Positions 7,696-16,384 of a stretch of 64,000 nucleotides of DNA are shown here, one piece after another. A program made the position numbers and the translations under genes. The stretch comes from a virus. Position 1 is the stretch's first letter. Each line of letters starts with the position of its first letter. The DNA lies in IMG/VR virus record IMGVR_UViG_3300031788_000005, positions 19,068 to 83,067 of that record. One strand, 5' to 3'. The notes beneath the pieces were generated by a model, which saw nothing but the letters and a program-made list of their open reading frames with translations, was not told the DNA's origin and did not search any database.

Positions 7696-7846
7696 CTGAT
7701 TTTTTGGCTTCTGCGTACCTAAGTTCGCTTTTATTGGCAGAGAAAGCGTAATTAAACAAATCCGCTTCTTTCTTAGAAAGAGGAAGTCCTTTACTGATAA
7801 TTTTGCCAGTGAGAGTGTTGATTAAATTGTATGTTTTGTCTTTCAT
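7673..7846 (-). CDS. Hypothetical protein
   Basis: 57 aa: strand-turn start (NLINTLTGKIISKG) then a helix LSKKEADLFN. Its 3' end overlaps the promoter of the next gene. Confidence 0.55.
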   Translation of the reverse strand: MKDKTYNLINTLTGKIISKGLPLSKKEADLFNYAFSANKSELRYAEAKKSVDKKQPI

Positions 7847-7850
7847 AAAA

Positions 7851-8066
7851 TTACCTCAAAACAATTTCCTTAACCGTATAAGGCACAACAATATACTCGC
7901 GTTCGGTTTCGAGAATTTGTTCAATTATTTTTTTGGCTTCCCGTGCTATTAAGGTATCAGGAATCAACTTATTCCATTCAAGATTTTTATCGCTCTTTTG
8001 GATTTCGTAATAAATAATTCCAGTACGTGGGCTTCTCCAACTAAATACAATGCGGTATTTTTTCAT
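7851..8066 (-). CDS. Hypothetical protein
   Basis: 71 aa, beta-helix-beta pattern; coupled to the upstream gene by ATGA. Confidence 0.55.
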   Translation of the reverse strand: MKKYRIVFSWRSPRTGIIYYEIQKSDKNLEWNKLIPDTLIAREAKKIIEQILETEREYIVVPYTVKEIVLR

Positions 8067-8326
8067 TCAGGAAATAGTTCTTTTTCTAAAACTTCCACGG
8101 ATTTGTTCAGTTTCAGACGATATAACAAATCAAGTTTACGCTTTCGTTCAATGGTATAATGTTCAATTTCATCAATCATAAATCCACCTTCTCCACGACT
8201 GGGATATTCAACTATGATAAATGAAGTATCTAATATTTTAACTACTACCATGGGCTTATTACCCCATATACTATTTTTAGTAGCGAATACTACGTCGCCA
8301 ATTTCGAATGTTTGATTGTTTTTCAT
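8063..8326 (-). CDS. KOW-like small protein
   Basis: 87 aa. IGDVVFATKNSIWGNKPMVV and later strands suggest a KOW/SH3 barrel followed by a helix. First gene after a leaderless promoter. Confidence 0.5.
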   Translation of the reverse strand: MKNNQTFEIGDVVFATKNSIWGNKPMVVVKILDTSFIIVEYPSRGEGGFMIDEIEHYTIERKRKLDLLYRLKLNKSVEVLEKELFPE

Positions 8327-8332
8327 GTTTTT

Positions 8333-8361
8333 AATATAACAAAAAAATCATTAATCGTCAA
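8333..8361 (-). promoter_or_regulatory. Early promoter
   Basis: TTGACG-N17-TATATT, 6 nt before ATG 8326; lies over the end of the upstream gene. Confidence 0.8.
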
Positions 8362-8557
8362 GTCTTTTTACAAAATTTTTATAAAATTCTGCTACTTTTG
8401 GGGTATATTCAATACTTGCGCCTTCGTGTTCGCCTTTCATCATAACAGCATATCTCCTTCCACAATGTCTACAAAAAAATAAAGCACTTTGTCTGCTTAA
8501 TGGTCCTTGAACTATTAATTTATGAAAACCAAAGAAACATTTAATTTTATTAATCAT
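8351..8557 (-). CDS. Zinc-binding small protein
   Basis: 68 aa. CFFGFH and CRHCGRRY suggest a C-H-C-C zinc site. Overlaps the macro-domain gene by 8 nt. Confidence 0.55.
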   Translation of the reverse strand: MINKIKCFFGFHKLIVQGPLSRQSALFFCRHCGRRYAVMMKGEHEGASIEYTPKVAEFYKNFVKRLDD

Positions 8558-9044
8558 ATTTACAAATATATAACCTCACAGGAGAATCATCAAAAACAGA
8601 ACCAATAATAGCCCTAACCACGTTCCAATTTCCCCCACCGAGATTGCAGCCCATTTTATAAGGTATAGCTAAAGACCTCCCCGAAGGGTCTTTAGCTTTT
8701 CCGACCACTCCCCTGAGAATTGACGATAATCCCATTTCAAATGCATCATAACTGGTTTTGCGTTCGCTACGACCAATATCGAACTGACCGTATAAATTAA
8801 TGACATACCTAATATTAGGATTGATTCGAGTATCATTAGGGCGAGGGATAACTTTGGCGAATGAATAGGTGCCGAGTTTATTAATATCTCCCTTGGCGGT
8901 CTTGCAGTCAGCTTCATAAGCTTCTGGGAATAACTCTCTTACATAACGAGCCACGCCGCCACCCATAATATGAAAACAATTAGCACTATGAATGATGGCG
9001 TCCGCATCAGCTTTGAACAAATCACACTTAATTTCATTAATCAT
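8550..9044 (-). CDS. Macro-domain ADP-ribose hydrolase-like protein
   Basis: 164 aa, a single macro domain. AIIHSANCFHIMGGGVA (about 16-32) is the ADP-ribose loop, LYGQFD the middle strand and IPYKMGCNLGGGNWN (about 129-143) the second binding loop, as in OARD1/DarG-type macro domains. It likely binds or removes ADP-ribose. In a phage this could undo ADP-ribosylation by a host toxin such as DarT, or process NAD-derived signals (inference). Confidence 0.85.
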   Translation of the reverse strand: MINEIKCDLFKADADAIIHSANCFHIMGGGVARYVRELFPEAYEADCKTAKGDINKLGTYSFAKVIPRPNDTRINPNIRYVINLYGQFDIGRSERKTSYDAFEMGLSSILRGVVGKAKDPSGRSLAIPYKMGCNLGGGNWNVVRAIIGSVFDDSPVRLYICKYD

Positions 9045-9210
9045 AAATTTCTTTTTCTGTCATCCACAAAGCCGCAGATTCCCAGTTAGCAAACCAAACA
9101 TTTAAATTACTTCTTGGGTTCAATCTTCGGTCCTTAAAATTCCACCACAAAAACCATTTTTTATACTGGCACCTATATCTATGACCGTCTAGTAAGATTC
9201 TTCGTTTCAT
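9037..9210 (-). CDS. Hypothetical basic protein
   Basis: 57 aa, Trp-rich and basic (KKWFLWWNF). The macro-domain ATG lies inside its last codons (8-nt overlap), so the two are coupled. Confidence 0.6.
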   Translation of the reverse strand: MKRRILLDGHRYRCQYKKWFLWWNFKDRRLNPRSNLNVWFANWESAALWMTEKEIYD

Positions 9211-9240
9211 TTTAATTTGAAAAATGTATTTATAATTAAA

Positions 9241-9269
9241 ATCCTATTACAACCCTCAATCAACGTCAA
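9241..9269 (-). promoter_or_regulatory. Early promoter
   Basis: TTGACG-N17-TAGGAT; ATG 9210 follows after about 30 nt. Confidence 0.75.
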
Positions 9270-9271
9270 CC

Positions 9272-9694
9272 TTAAAATGGCATAAACAACAAATCAAATG
9301 CTTTATCCGCCAATTCTCCATCCAAAACATACCAGTCGCCGGATGCATTAACCATTAAATTAATGATGTTGTTGTAGTTAACTGGTTCTTGTTCATTAAC
9401 ATTTGTAGAAAATGGCTTTCGCGGACGACCCCAAGGTTCAACAGACAAAGAATTACCCTGCGGATTCATGCCCACAATCCACTTACCGAGACACGAATGT
9501 TTCAACATTAAAATACGCTTTGAATTTAGCGCCCTAAGAAGGGTTTCCAGTTTGGTAATTTTAAAACATCCAATATTGCGCGTTGAGATAAAGTTATCAT
9601 CCCAAATTTTAGTTATAGACTCTTCTTCAAGAATCTCGTTTTTGACTTTAATTAGGTCATCGATTTGTTGTTGTATTGTTTCGGATTTTTTCAT
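9272..9694 (-). CDS. Hypothetical protein
   Basis: 140 aa with a helical N-terminus and beta-rich remainder. Start 9694 makes an ATGA overlap with the upstream gene. Confidence 0.6.
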   Translation of the reverse strand: MKKSETIQQQIDDLIKVKNEILEEESITKIWDDNFISTRNIGCFKITKLETLLRALNSKRILMLKHSCLGKWIVGMNPQGNSLSVEPWGRPRKPFSTNVNEQEPVNYNNIINLMVNASGDWYVLDGELADKAFDLLFMPF

Positions 9695-10044
9695 AAATTT
9701 TCCCATCCCTTTTTTGGTTTAGCGTCAGTTGGTTTACGAAAGCCTTTTTTATCTTTCGCGATTTCTTTCCAAATATCCATCATTTCACATGGCAAATCAG
9801 CTACTTCAACAAAATTACCGTCTCCCTCGCGGATTAATTTATTGTGATAATATTTTAGTGAAGATGCAAACTCACTATTTAATTCTTCCCAAGCTTCTTT
9901 TTTGGTTTCCGCGCCCCAACAAGACTTAGACCAGTAAGGATAATTAGGATGCCATGACCACCAATAATAATGATATTGAAGAGTTTTATCCTTAACCTTA
10001 AACGGAGGAACTTCAAAAGGGCAATTTGGTGAATTAGAATTCAT
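9691..10044 (-). CDS. Hypothetical aromatic-rich protein
   Basis: 117 aa; YHYYWWSWHPNYPYW near the start is strikingly aromatic. ATGA overlap with the Nudix gene. Confidence 0.6.
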   Translation of the reverse strand: MNSNSPNCPFEVPPFKVKDKTLQYHYYWWSWHPNYPYWSKSCWGAETKKEAWEELNSEFASSLKYYHNKLIREGDGNFVEVADLPCEMMDIWKEIAKDKKGFRKPTDAKPKKGWENL

Positions 10045-10439
10045 AAATTTTTAAGATACTGTACCAAAAATGGTACAAGTTTCAACTTTAAAGCTTCTTT
10101 CTTTGTATAAAGTTTCCATTCTGAGTGTTTTTCGGGTTCTAGGTTTTTTACTCCATCAAAAAAAAATTCACTATCAAAACGATATTCAAAGATAAAAACC
10201 TTATGCTTGTATTTTTCTACAACGTGACAGTCTGTTAAAGTGGGATTTCCCCATAATTGAATATCTGTTTCTTCCATAACTTCCCGCCGTAGACCTTGGA
10301 CAATAGTTTCACCTTTGTTAATCTTGCCACCTACACCACCATAGTAACCATTAAAAACCTTACCATTACGTTGTGCAAGCATGATTTTCCCATTAAACCA
10401 CATCAGACACACGGCGCATTTTTGATAATCTTTCTTCAT
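10041..10439 (-). CDS. Nudix hydrolase
   Basis: 132 aa. The Nudix box GGKINKGE...RREVMEETDI lies at about residues 37-60; REVMEE carries the metal-binding glutamates. Hydrolyses a nucleoside diphosphate linked to X; the substrate (oxidised dNTP, NAD, ADP-ribose, cap) cannot be told. The macro domain 1 kb away makes ADP-ribose worth testing. Confidence 0.9.
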   Translation of the reverse strand: MKKDYQKCAVCLMWFNGKIMLAQRNGKVFNGYYGGVGGKINKGETIVQGLRREVMEETDIQLWGNPTLTDCHVVEKYKHKVFIFEYRFDSEFFFDGVKNLEPEKHSEWKLYTKKEALKLKLVPFLVQYLKNL

Positions 10440-10441
10440 AA

Positions 10442-10630
10442 TTATTTCCCCTTTTTGGTTGTTTTTTTACTACCACCCCATACTTGGTTGAATTGGGCTT
10501 GTGATACGACCATCCAAAGACTATCTTTAATTCCCCTAAGACCATGGTCTAAGAAGGCGGCAACAACATGCTCATTGGCCCATTGATTAAATTCCTCGAA
10601 GTTCATTTTGTCTGTTGTTTTTTCTTTCAT
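10442..10630 (-). CDS. Hypothetical protein
   Basis: 62 aa; helical, with a Lys-rich tail. First gene of the Nudix operon. Confidence 0.55.
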   Translation of the reverse strand: MKEKTTDKMNFEEFNQWANEHVVAAFLDHGLRGIKDSLWMVVSQAQFNQVWGGSKKTTKKGK

Positions 10631-10636
10631 ATTTCA

Positions 10637-10665
10637 ATACTAACACATTATTAAATTATTGTCAA
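10637..10665 (-). promoter_or_regulatory. Early promoter
   Basis: TTGACA-N17-TAGTAT, 6 nt before ATG 10630. Confidence 0.85.
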
Positions 10666-10698
10666 TTAAAAAAGAGCGACGAGAATCTCGTGCTTCCC
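10666..10698 (-). terminator. Rho-independent terminator after rIIA
   Basis: On the minus strand AGC-ACGAG-ATT-CTCGT-CGCT folds and is followed by a T6 run. Confidence 0.7.
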
Positions 10699-10728
10699 GC
10701 CGCCCTTTCTCGAATCGGCAGACCTATT

Positions 10729-12813
10729 TTAACTACCGACAAGATTCACATATTGGGTAACGCCTTCCAAGAACTTCTCGTTATTTTGCCAATATAAATT
10801 CTCAAACAATGGATAATTTGTGATGACTTCCGAAGCCACCGTCTTCAAATCGTGTTCAGCTTTGCCAGCCATGGAATAATATTCCTTCCAAGCAATGGCA
10901 GTGTCTAGAACCTTTTTGTCGTTTGAATATTTCATATACTCGAATACTTCATTAGCCTTAGCCAATACAGTTGTGTTGCTAACTTTCTTAGCAATCGACC
11001 CAATGTAGGGCAACCAGCTATAAGATGAATTAGACTCATAAGCCAATCTATTAATAAGTTTCTGAGAAATCTTATTAGCGTCAAAATATTTAGTTAACTC
11101 CTGTTCGATAAAGTTCCATAAAGAAATCATACCTGAATTCTTAAGGACAATATCCCGTTTAGCAATCTTGAATCCATAAAGTTTAGGAATAGTAATCCCA
11201 AATACCTTAAGGTCTTCAATAATTTTATTGAGTTTACTGGAATGAACTAACATCCTAGCTTTATCTTCATACTTAAACCCTTCTAAAATAACATATACTC
11301 CCGAATCATTGGCGATATCAACAGTTTCCTTCTCCCAGTAACTAGAGTTGCTATGGCCAGTACTAGTATGACCAGCAGCATAAACATGGTTATAGATAAA
11401 CTCTTTACTTGCATGCTTTAAATTCTTAACTGGCCCACCGCTTACAGTAGATAGAACGATTTTTGGCAGTGAACTTAGGAGGATAAAGTTACTATCCACT
11501 AATCCCGTCTCAGTCAAGAAATCCTGCTTATCCTTTTCAGTGTTATAATGAAGGATATAGACATCCTTACCACCGCTGTTAAAAACTAGGTTATAGATAC
11601 GGTTACTGATACCGTTGGCAATTTTCAGGTCATTGTAGATAAGAACCGTCTTATCGCTACAGGAAATAGTATTATAATCGCAGACTTTAATCTTACTACC
11701 CTTATAACTACTTTCGTACTTACGCAGTAGGAATGTATTAATGTTTTGATTCTCAAAACGGATATCAGAATTCAAGACAGCCTTACCATTGAAGGTTAGA
11801 CTGGATTTAATCATCCCGCGAAGAGCGTAAAGATTACTCCCATAATCCATGATGGTACCATAATATTTACAGGCATCAAACATAGTGGCGCAAGATTGAA
11901 AACGGATATTAAGAGTCGTGGCAACTTCCTTAATAATTTCCTCCAACTTAGCCTTGATAGCGTCTTTGGTTTTGGTGTTGTACTCCAAAGATTCACGGGA
12001 AGCTGAAACAGAAATATCCCCAATACCAAATTGGACTTCCAACCCACAGGAAAGCGCGGCTGAAATAGCTTCGTTCTGTCCAAATTGATTATGAATGGGA
12101 TAGGCAATATTACCCATGATAGCTAGTGCAGTGGTCGTCCCGCCATAGATAGCCCAATCTTTCCCTTCTACAATCGCCGTTCGCGGTTCATAGACCAAAT
12201 CACTTCCATATATAATAGGACGAACCTTGAAATGTTGAAAAAGAGTCTGAGCCTTTTGAATAAAAGCCAACACGTCATAATCCTTAACGGCAACGCAAAC
12301 TTCTACTCCATCGCTTTCCAAAGTGGGTTCGCTTGCCAACTTTGCAATCTGGCTAAGATTTTCGCTATCCACATAAATGTTGTAGGTGTTCTTAACTCCA
12401 CCGTAATAGGAAGTTAGAATAAATGAATCGCCATAAGCCAAGGGAGCGACTTTTCCAATTCCCATAAAACCAGCCTGAAGATTAGTCCCGCGCTTTGAAC
12501 TAGAGCCATAATAAGCATACAGATTGACAATTGAATCTTCGGACATACCAGTGCCGAAATCGCGAATTCGCAAGGTTGTTTCATTACGTGTGGGAAGTGT
12601 TACTTCAATGGGACGGTCAGGGCATCCAGCCTCAACATGAGAGTCAATCGCATTTACCGCAATTTCACGGATGACTGCCATGATTTTATCTGAGTAGATT
12701 TGGGAGCGAAGAATGTTTTGAATGAAACCCATACCCTCCTTATGGATTCCCATTTCTTTGCTCAATTTAATACCGTGTGTTTGGACTGTGTTTACGTTTT
12801 GTTCAATTATCAT
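10729..12813 (-). CDS. rIIA: rIIA-like protein, GHKL ATPase fold
   Basis: 694 aa (T4 rIIA is about 725). N-box REIAVNAIDSHVEAG (about 48-62), G1 box RDFGTGMS (about 83-90) and GFMGIGKVAPLAYGDSF (about 115-131) are Bergerat-fold ATP-binding motifs. In T4 the rII proteins act at the membrane in superinfection contexts and are needed on lambda-rexAB lysogens. Own promoter and own terminator; rIIB lies 1.6 kb upstream rather than adjacent. Confidence 0.85.
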   Translation of the reverse strand: MIIEQNVNTVQTHGIKLSKEMGIHKEGMGFIQNILRSQIYSDKIMAVIREIAVNAIDSHVEAGCPDRPIEVTLPTRNETTLRIRDFGTGMSEDSIVNLYAYYGSSSKRGTNLQAGFMGIGKVAPLAYGDSFILTSYYGGVKNTYNIYVDSENLSQIAKLASEPTLESDGVEVCVAVKDYDVLAFIQKAQTLFQHFKVRPIIYGSDLVYEPRTAIVEGKDWAIYGGTTTALAIMGNIAYPIHNQFGQNEAISAALSCGLEVQFGIGDISVSASRESLEYNTKTKDAIKAKLEEIIKEVATTLNIRFQSCATMFDACKYYGTIMDYGSNLYALRGMIKSSLTFNGKAVLNSDIRFENQNINTFLLRKYESSYKGSKIKVCDYNTISCSDKTVLIYNDLKIANGISNRIYNLVFNSGGKDVYILHYNTEKDKQDFLTETGLVDSNFILLSSLPKIVLSTVSGGPVKNLKHASKEFIYNHVYAAGHTSTGHSNSSYWEKETVDIANDSGVYVILEGFKYEDKARMLVHSSKLNKIIEDLKVFGITIPKLYGFKIAKRDIVLKNSGMISLWNFIEQELTKYFDANKISQKLINRLAYESNSSYSWLPYIGSIAKKVSNTTVLAKANEVFEYMKYSNDKKVLDTAIAWKEYYSMAGKAEHDLKTVASEVITNYPLFENLYWQNNEKFLEGVTQYVNLVGS

Positions 12814-12846
12814 AATAGGTTTTATATTTTATTTAATTACATCCCT

Positions 12847-12875
12847 ACTTTAGCAGAAGGTTCATTGACAGTCAA
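12847..12875 (-). promoter_or_regulatory. Early promoter of rIIA
   Basis: TTGACT-N17-TAAAGT with a leader of about 33 nt. Confidence 0.75.
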
Positions 12876-13155
12876 GTTCTTTTTTAAAATAATTACCCCA
12901 ATCTGGTTTGATTTTTAAATCCTTTAATTGTCTTTCATAAATAGCAGCGTAATAACGAATTGTAGTTAAAGCATTAAAATAATTAAGTTTACGTTTGATT
13001 ATACCAGCAATAGAAATAGATTTAAAAAGTTTGAATTCCGTTCCACATTTATGACAATGGATAAGTTGATGACATCTTAAATCGCCGCAGGAACACATAT
13101 CACGATTATCATGATAGTAATTTATTGGAGATTCAATCCATTCTTTAAACATCAT
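12862..13155 (-). CDS. Zinc-binding hypothetical protein
   Basis: 97 aa. CSCG...C...CHKCG (about residues 21-38) could bind zinc; the rest is helical and basic. Confidence 0.55.
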   Translation of the reverse strand: MMFKEWIESPINYYHDNRDMCSCGDLRCHQLIHCHKCGTEFKLFKSISIAGIIKRKLNYFNALTTIRYYAAIYERQLKDLKIKPDWGNYFKKELDCQ

Positions 13156-13160
13156 AAAGA

Positions 13161-13484
13161 TTAAGGAATCGACCCCACATACTCATGTAACAACTGGTTT
13201 ACTTTAATCATCTTAGCCAGATACCACAAACCGCCTTGATTCTTGGGTTTCTTGAGTGTGGTGACATCTTTAATTTCGATTTCCGCCCAGACACGTCCTT
13301 TATTAGTTAAATGTGGCGCGTGAGGTTGAGGGACACAATGCCAGCCGTGTCTTACTTTAAAGCCATCAGTGGGAAAGAGTTCTGCCTTTAGCCATTTTCC
13401 TATTTCCAGAGGTTTGGATTTGTTAATAAATAATGATGTAATTTCGCCATTGGCTTTCAGGCGGAAGAGTTTATAGGCTTTCAT
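13161..13484 (-). CDS. Conserved phage protein
   Basis: 107 aa. VRHGWHCVPQPHAPHL, KGRVWAEIEI and NQGGLWYLAKMIKV match a small protein family I recognise from many tailed phages; function unknown. Confidence 0.65.
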   Translation of the reverse strand: MKAYKLFRLKANGEITSLFINKSKPLEIGKWLKAELFPTDGFKVRHGWHCVPQPHAPHLTNKGRVWAEIEIKDVTTLKKPKNQGGLWYLAKMIKVNQLLHEYVGSIP

Positions 13485-13490
13485 TTAAAA

Positions 13491-13715
13491 TTAAGACATT
13501 TCTAGTATTTTTTTAATTTGCTTAAGTTTTTCCAAACCTTTTTTTATCCTACCATGTGATTCTCGTTCAATGCGCTTTTCAATTTCACTGTAATTATCAC
13601 CGCCGTTAGAGGCACAACACAAATTTGTACATTTAATAATGAATCCATCTTCGCCATCAGGAGTTTGACTCATATCTATATCACCACAAATGGGGCATTT
13701 TACATAATTAATCAT
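13491..13715 (-). CDS. Lar-like zinc-finger protein
   Basis: 74 aa. CPICGD...IKCTNLCC-SNG resembles the Lar (restriction alleviation) type zinc finger found in phages; anti-restriction activity is only inference. C-terminal helix. Confidence 0.5.
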   Translation of the reverse strand: MINYVKCPICGDIDMSQTPDGEDGFIIKCTNLCCASNGGDNYSEIEKRIERESHGRIKKGLEKLKQIKKILEMS

Positions 13716-14091
13716 ATTTTTTCATTCCTTGGATAAATAAAGGTTTAATGGTTTTATAATTATCAAACGCCCAAGAATAGGCTTTACCATAATTCGCCCC
13801 CTTTTCTTCTAGAAAATAAGCAAAATATCCTATAAACCATGTGGCTTCTTGTCCTCGGTCGTGGTTGTTTTTAAAGTGTTTTTTTACTCGTTTGAATAAA
13901 TTGTATATAGTCCAAGAAGAAACATTCACAAATTCTCCACTGCATTTTGTACATTTCAATCCGGCGTGATATTGACTATCATAATAATCACATTTGCCGC
14001 ATAATTTTAACTTAGGATTGAAGCGTTTGATTTCAGAAGCAAGAATATCTTCTATATCAGTCAAGGTTATTGTAAAATCAGTAGTTTTCAT
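13708..14091 (-). CDS. Zinc-binding hypothetical protein
   Basis: 127 aa. CGKCDYYDS...KCTKCSGEF (about 31-54) forms a ribbon; the helical C-terminal half includes WFIGYFAYFL. Confidence 0.6.
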   Translation of the reverse strand: MKTTDFTITLTDIEDILASEIKRFNPKLKLCGKCDYYDSQYHAGLKCTKCSGEFVNVSSWTIYNLFKRVKKHFKNNHDRGQEATWFIGYFAYFLEEKGANYGKAYSWAFDNYKTIKPLFIQGMKKYD

Positions 14092-14301
14092 TTACTTCAT
14101 TCTAAGCGGAAGTCGTTCCATTGCATTAGCCTGAGTATCTTCCTTAGTTTGCCGTTTGTAGTCAGATTTAGCCTTGTTTATCCGAATCATGGTTATTGCC
14201 GGAACATTCAAAAGGTGTCCCACCATATCCATCGCATCGTGTGGCCCAAATTGGGTTTCACATTCGACTTCAATTGTTAATTTAGTTTTATAAAAACTCA
14301 T
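14092..14301 (-). CDS. Hypothetical protein
   Basis: 69 aa, N-terminal strand-helix-strand, then a charged tail. First gene of its operon. Confidence 0.55.
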   Translation of the reverse strand: MSFYKTKLTIEVECETQFGPHDAMDMVGHLLNVPAITMIRINKAKSDYKRQTKEDTQANAMERLPLRMK

Positions 14302-14307
14302 ATTTCT

Positions 14308-14336
14308 AATCTAACATAAAAATTTATTCTTGTCAA
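14308..14336 (-). promoter_or_regulatory. Early promoter
   Basis: TTGACA-N17-TAGATT, 6 nt before ATG 14301. Confidence 0.85.
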
Positions 14337-14376
14337 TAAAAAAGACCAACCAGAATTTCTTCTAATTGGTCTTTCT
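14336..14376 (-). terminator. Terminator after rIIB
   Basis: Minus-strand AAAGACCAATTAGA pairs with TCTGGTTGGTCTTT and ends in a T run. Confidence 0.8.
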
Positions 14377-14401
14377 TGCTTAGGTGGAGAAAGGCGTTTT
14401 G

Positions 14402-15487
14402 TTAAATAAACTTTCCATTACCATCGCGCTTTTGCCGCTTTGCCGCCTTACGCAACTTGGCACGGGTGGCGGGACTAATTGTGGTCTTTTTTACAACCTT
14501 GGCGACGGGTGCCTTGGCTTGTTTGACTTCGGCGTATACAGAACTATAACCCTCGTTATAACCCTCTGCAAATGAGAAGTCATTAATATTACCGTCTTGG
14601 ATATCAGCCAATGCCTGGCTAGCATCACGAACGACTCCATCCTTGGCGTCATAAACACCTTCTTTGTAGCCAAGTGCGCGAGAATTTGCACCATCGCTGT
14701 CGTAATCGCTTCCATCATTGAAAGCTACAGTAGGTTCAGTTTGATACAATGCGCCGAATTTTTCGCCAGCCTCATAACCAGAACAGTCGCCAAATACCAA
14801 ATACTTACAGCAACGACCCTTGGTATTATTGTAATCTGTTGGAATACAAACTACATCAGCAGGGTTAATCTTGACGATTACTACTCGACCCTTACCACCA
14901 TGATACTGAGATAGATAAGCTTGCGAACAGAAATGCAAACCATTTGAACAAGTTTTATTGGAGTTTTCATCCACATGATTGCGCGGAACTTCAACTGTTT
15001 TTCCAACAGAATTATCAAAGGTCTTGGTATAAAAGTCCTTATAATCTTCAGTCACTTTGCGATAAGCCAAAAAATGACCATCTTCGGTAATTGGCAACTT
15101 CGCGTATTCCAAGAATCCATAAAGTTCCTCAACAGCACGGAAAGAAGGATTCTGCAATAGATTCTCAAGGAAATTAAGTAACGGCTGGAATGGCAAACCA
15201 CTCTTCATGAATTCCTTAATTTTAGTGACCACATAATTGTGGACAGCCTGACCCTTATAGAAAACTTCGCCACCCTTGACGACCAAGTTACCACGAGTAA
15301 ATGAAGCCGTAACCGCGATATTGGCGTTTGGGTTAAGAATATCTTCTAGACGAGAAAAATTCTGGCTGGCAATGAGGTTTTTCAATTCCTCATACTTCGG
15401 GTTGGAATGGTTGACGTTGTATGGCGTGCCGTTGACAACGATGGCGATGGATGAATCAGTAATAATGTAACTTGGACTATTTGTCAT
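14402..15487 (-). CDS. rIIB: rIIB-like protein
   Basis: 361 aa. FLAYRKV, GKTVEVPRNHVDEN and CSNGLHFCSQAYLS are the conserved core of T4 rIIB homologues (about residues 139-190). C-terminal third is Lys/Arg-rich and low complexity (KLRKAAKRQKRDGNGKF). Own promoter with about 35-nt leader and own terminator. Confidence 0.85.
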   Translation of the reverse strand: MTNSPSYIITDSSIAIVVNGTPYNVNHSNPKYEELKNLIASQNFSRLEDILNPNANIAVTASFTRGNLVVKGGEVFYKGQAVHNYVVTKIKEFMKSGLPFQPLLNFLENLLQNPSFRAVEELYGFLEYAKLPITEDGHFLAYRKVTEDYKDFYTKTFDNSVGKTVEVPRNHVDENSNKTCSNGLHFCSQAYLSQYHGGKGRVVIVKINPADVVCIPTDYNNTKGRCCKYLVFGDCSGYEAGEKFGALYQTEPTVAFNDGSDYDSDGANSRALGYKEGVYDAKDGVVRDASQALADIQDGNINDFSFAEGYNEGYSSVYAEVKQAKAPVAKVVKKTTISPATRAKLRKAAKRQKRDGNGKFI

Positions 15488-15523
15488 ATATTTTGTTTGT
15501 TTTTTATTGTTAACTATGAATTT

Positions 15524-15552
15524 ATTATTGCAAAACTTTCAGTAAAAGTCAA
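15524..15552 (-). promoter_or_regulatory. Early promoter of rIIB
   Basis: TTGACT-N17-AATAAT, followed by a 36-nt leader. Confidence 0.7.
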
Positions 15553-15565
15553 GGGGTATTTTAAA

Positions 15566-15718
15566 TTATTTTAAAGGGCGTTGAGCGGCAAAGACTCCCC
15601 TTGAATGCTCCAAACACATCTTCCACCAACCTGCTGATTTCAAGGCCCATCCTGACATTTCGATAACGGCTGGCCTTTTACAACCCCTAAGCTGACATTT
15701 ATGTTTTTGGGATTTCAT
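15566..15718 (-). CDS. Small Cys/His protein
   Basis: 50 aa. KCQLRGCKRPAV...WWKMCLEH suggests a C-C-C-H zinc site. Confidence 0.55.
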   Translation of the reverse strand: MKSQKHKCQLRGCKRPAVIEMSGWALKSAGWWKMCLEHSRGVFAAQRPLK

Positions 15719-15720
15719 TT

Positions 15721-16149
15721 TTATTTCAACGTAAAAGAACCGTCCTTCTCAAAACTAATAATAGTGGAGGATTCTGATTTGGTACTTTTGATTTCTTTGC
15801 CAGTCGCGGGATTAATACCCAATTTACGCCAATGAACTAAATAACTGTCAACTTCTTCCCGTAACGTTTTTTCCACATCTTCACCTTTAATCGTCGAAAA
15901 CAAGGCTGTCAGTAATAAACCCGAGGCATCATCAGCATGGCAAACACCAAACTTTTTTAGAACATCTTGCATTAAAGAAGTTTTTTGATTCCACAATTTC
16001 CAGCCATTTCTTAGTTGTCGACCCGTCGAATGATGGACCATGGCCGGTTCGTTTTTTTGAATAAATTCTTTCTCTTCGGGGGAAACGTCGGCAACAAGCA
16101 TTTTCACAGCCGAATCAAAATCAGTGGGAATTTCATCAGATATATTCAT
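15721..16149 (-). CDS. DUF6794-like protein
   Basis: 142 aa. TDFDSAVKMLV...GRQLRNGWKLWN...HADDASGLLL matches the DUF6794 pattern (phage and bacterial, function unknown). Confidence 0.7.
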   Translation of the reverse strand: MNISDEIPTDFDSAVKMLVADVSPEEKEFIQKNEPAMVHHSTGRQLRNGWKLWNQKTSLMQDVLKKFGVCHADDASGLLLTALFSTIKGEDVEKTLREEVDSYLVHWRKLGINPATGKEIKSTKSESSTIISFEKDGSFTLK

Positions 16150-16155
16150 ATTATC

Positions 16156-16184
16156 ATATTGACACTTTCCTAAAGAATTGTCAA
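16156..16184 (-). promoter_or_regulatory. Early promoter
   Basis: TTGACA-N17-CAATAT, 6 nt before ATG 16149. Confidence 0.75.
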
Positions 16185-16246
16185 GAGATTTCCATGATTA
16201 TTTATTCCCTGATGGATTATTCAGGTGTAATTCCCTATAATATGAT

Positions 16247-16384
16247 ATGGGAAGAAAAAAACTTAACCGAACCAGAGAAGAACTCCTTGAACAACACAGA
16301 GCCTGTCAAAGACGCTACTATTCAAAAAATAGGGAACAACTTAATGTCAAACGACTTAAACGCTACTTCGCCGAAAAAGATTAG
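16247..16384 (+). CDS. MGRKKL-type small basic protein
   Basis: 45 aa, MGRKKLNRTREELLEQ..., a short Arg/Lys/Tyr-rich phage family often longer than this. It lies in another frame over the 5' end of the GIY-YIG gene and ends 41 nt into it, as if the endonuclease had inserted into or captured its 3' part. TATAAT at 16236 could serve it. Confidence 0.5.
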   Translation: MGRKKLNRTREELLEQHRACQRRYYSKNREQLNVKRLKRYFAEKD

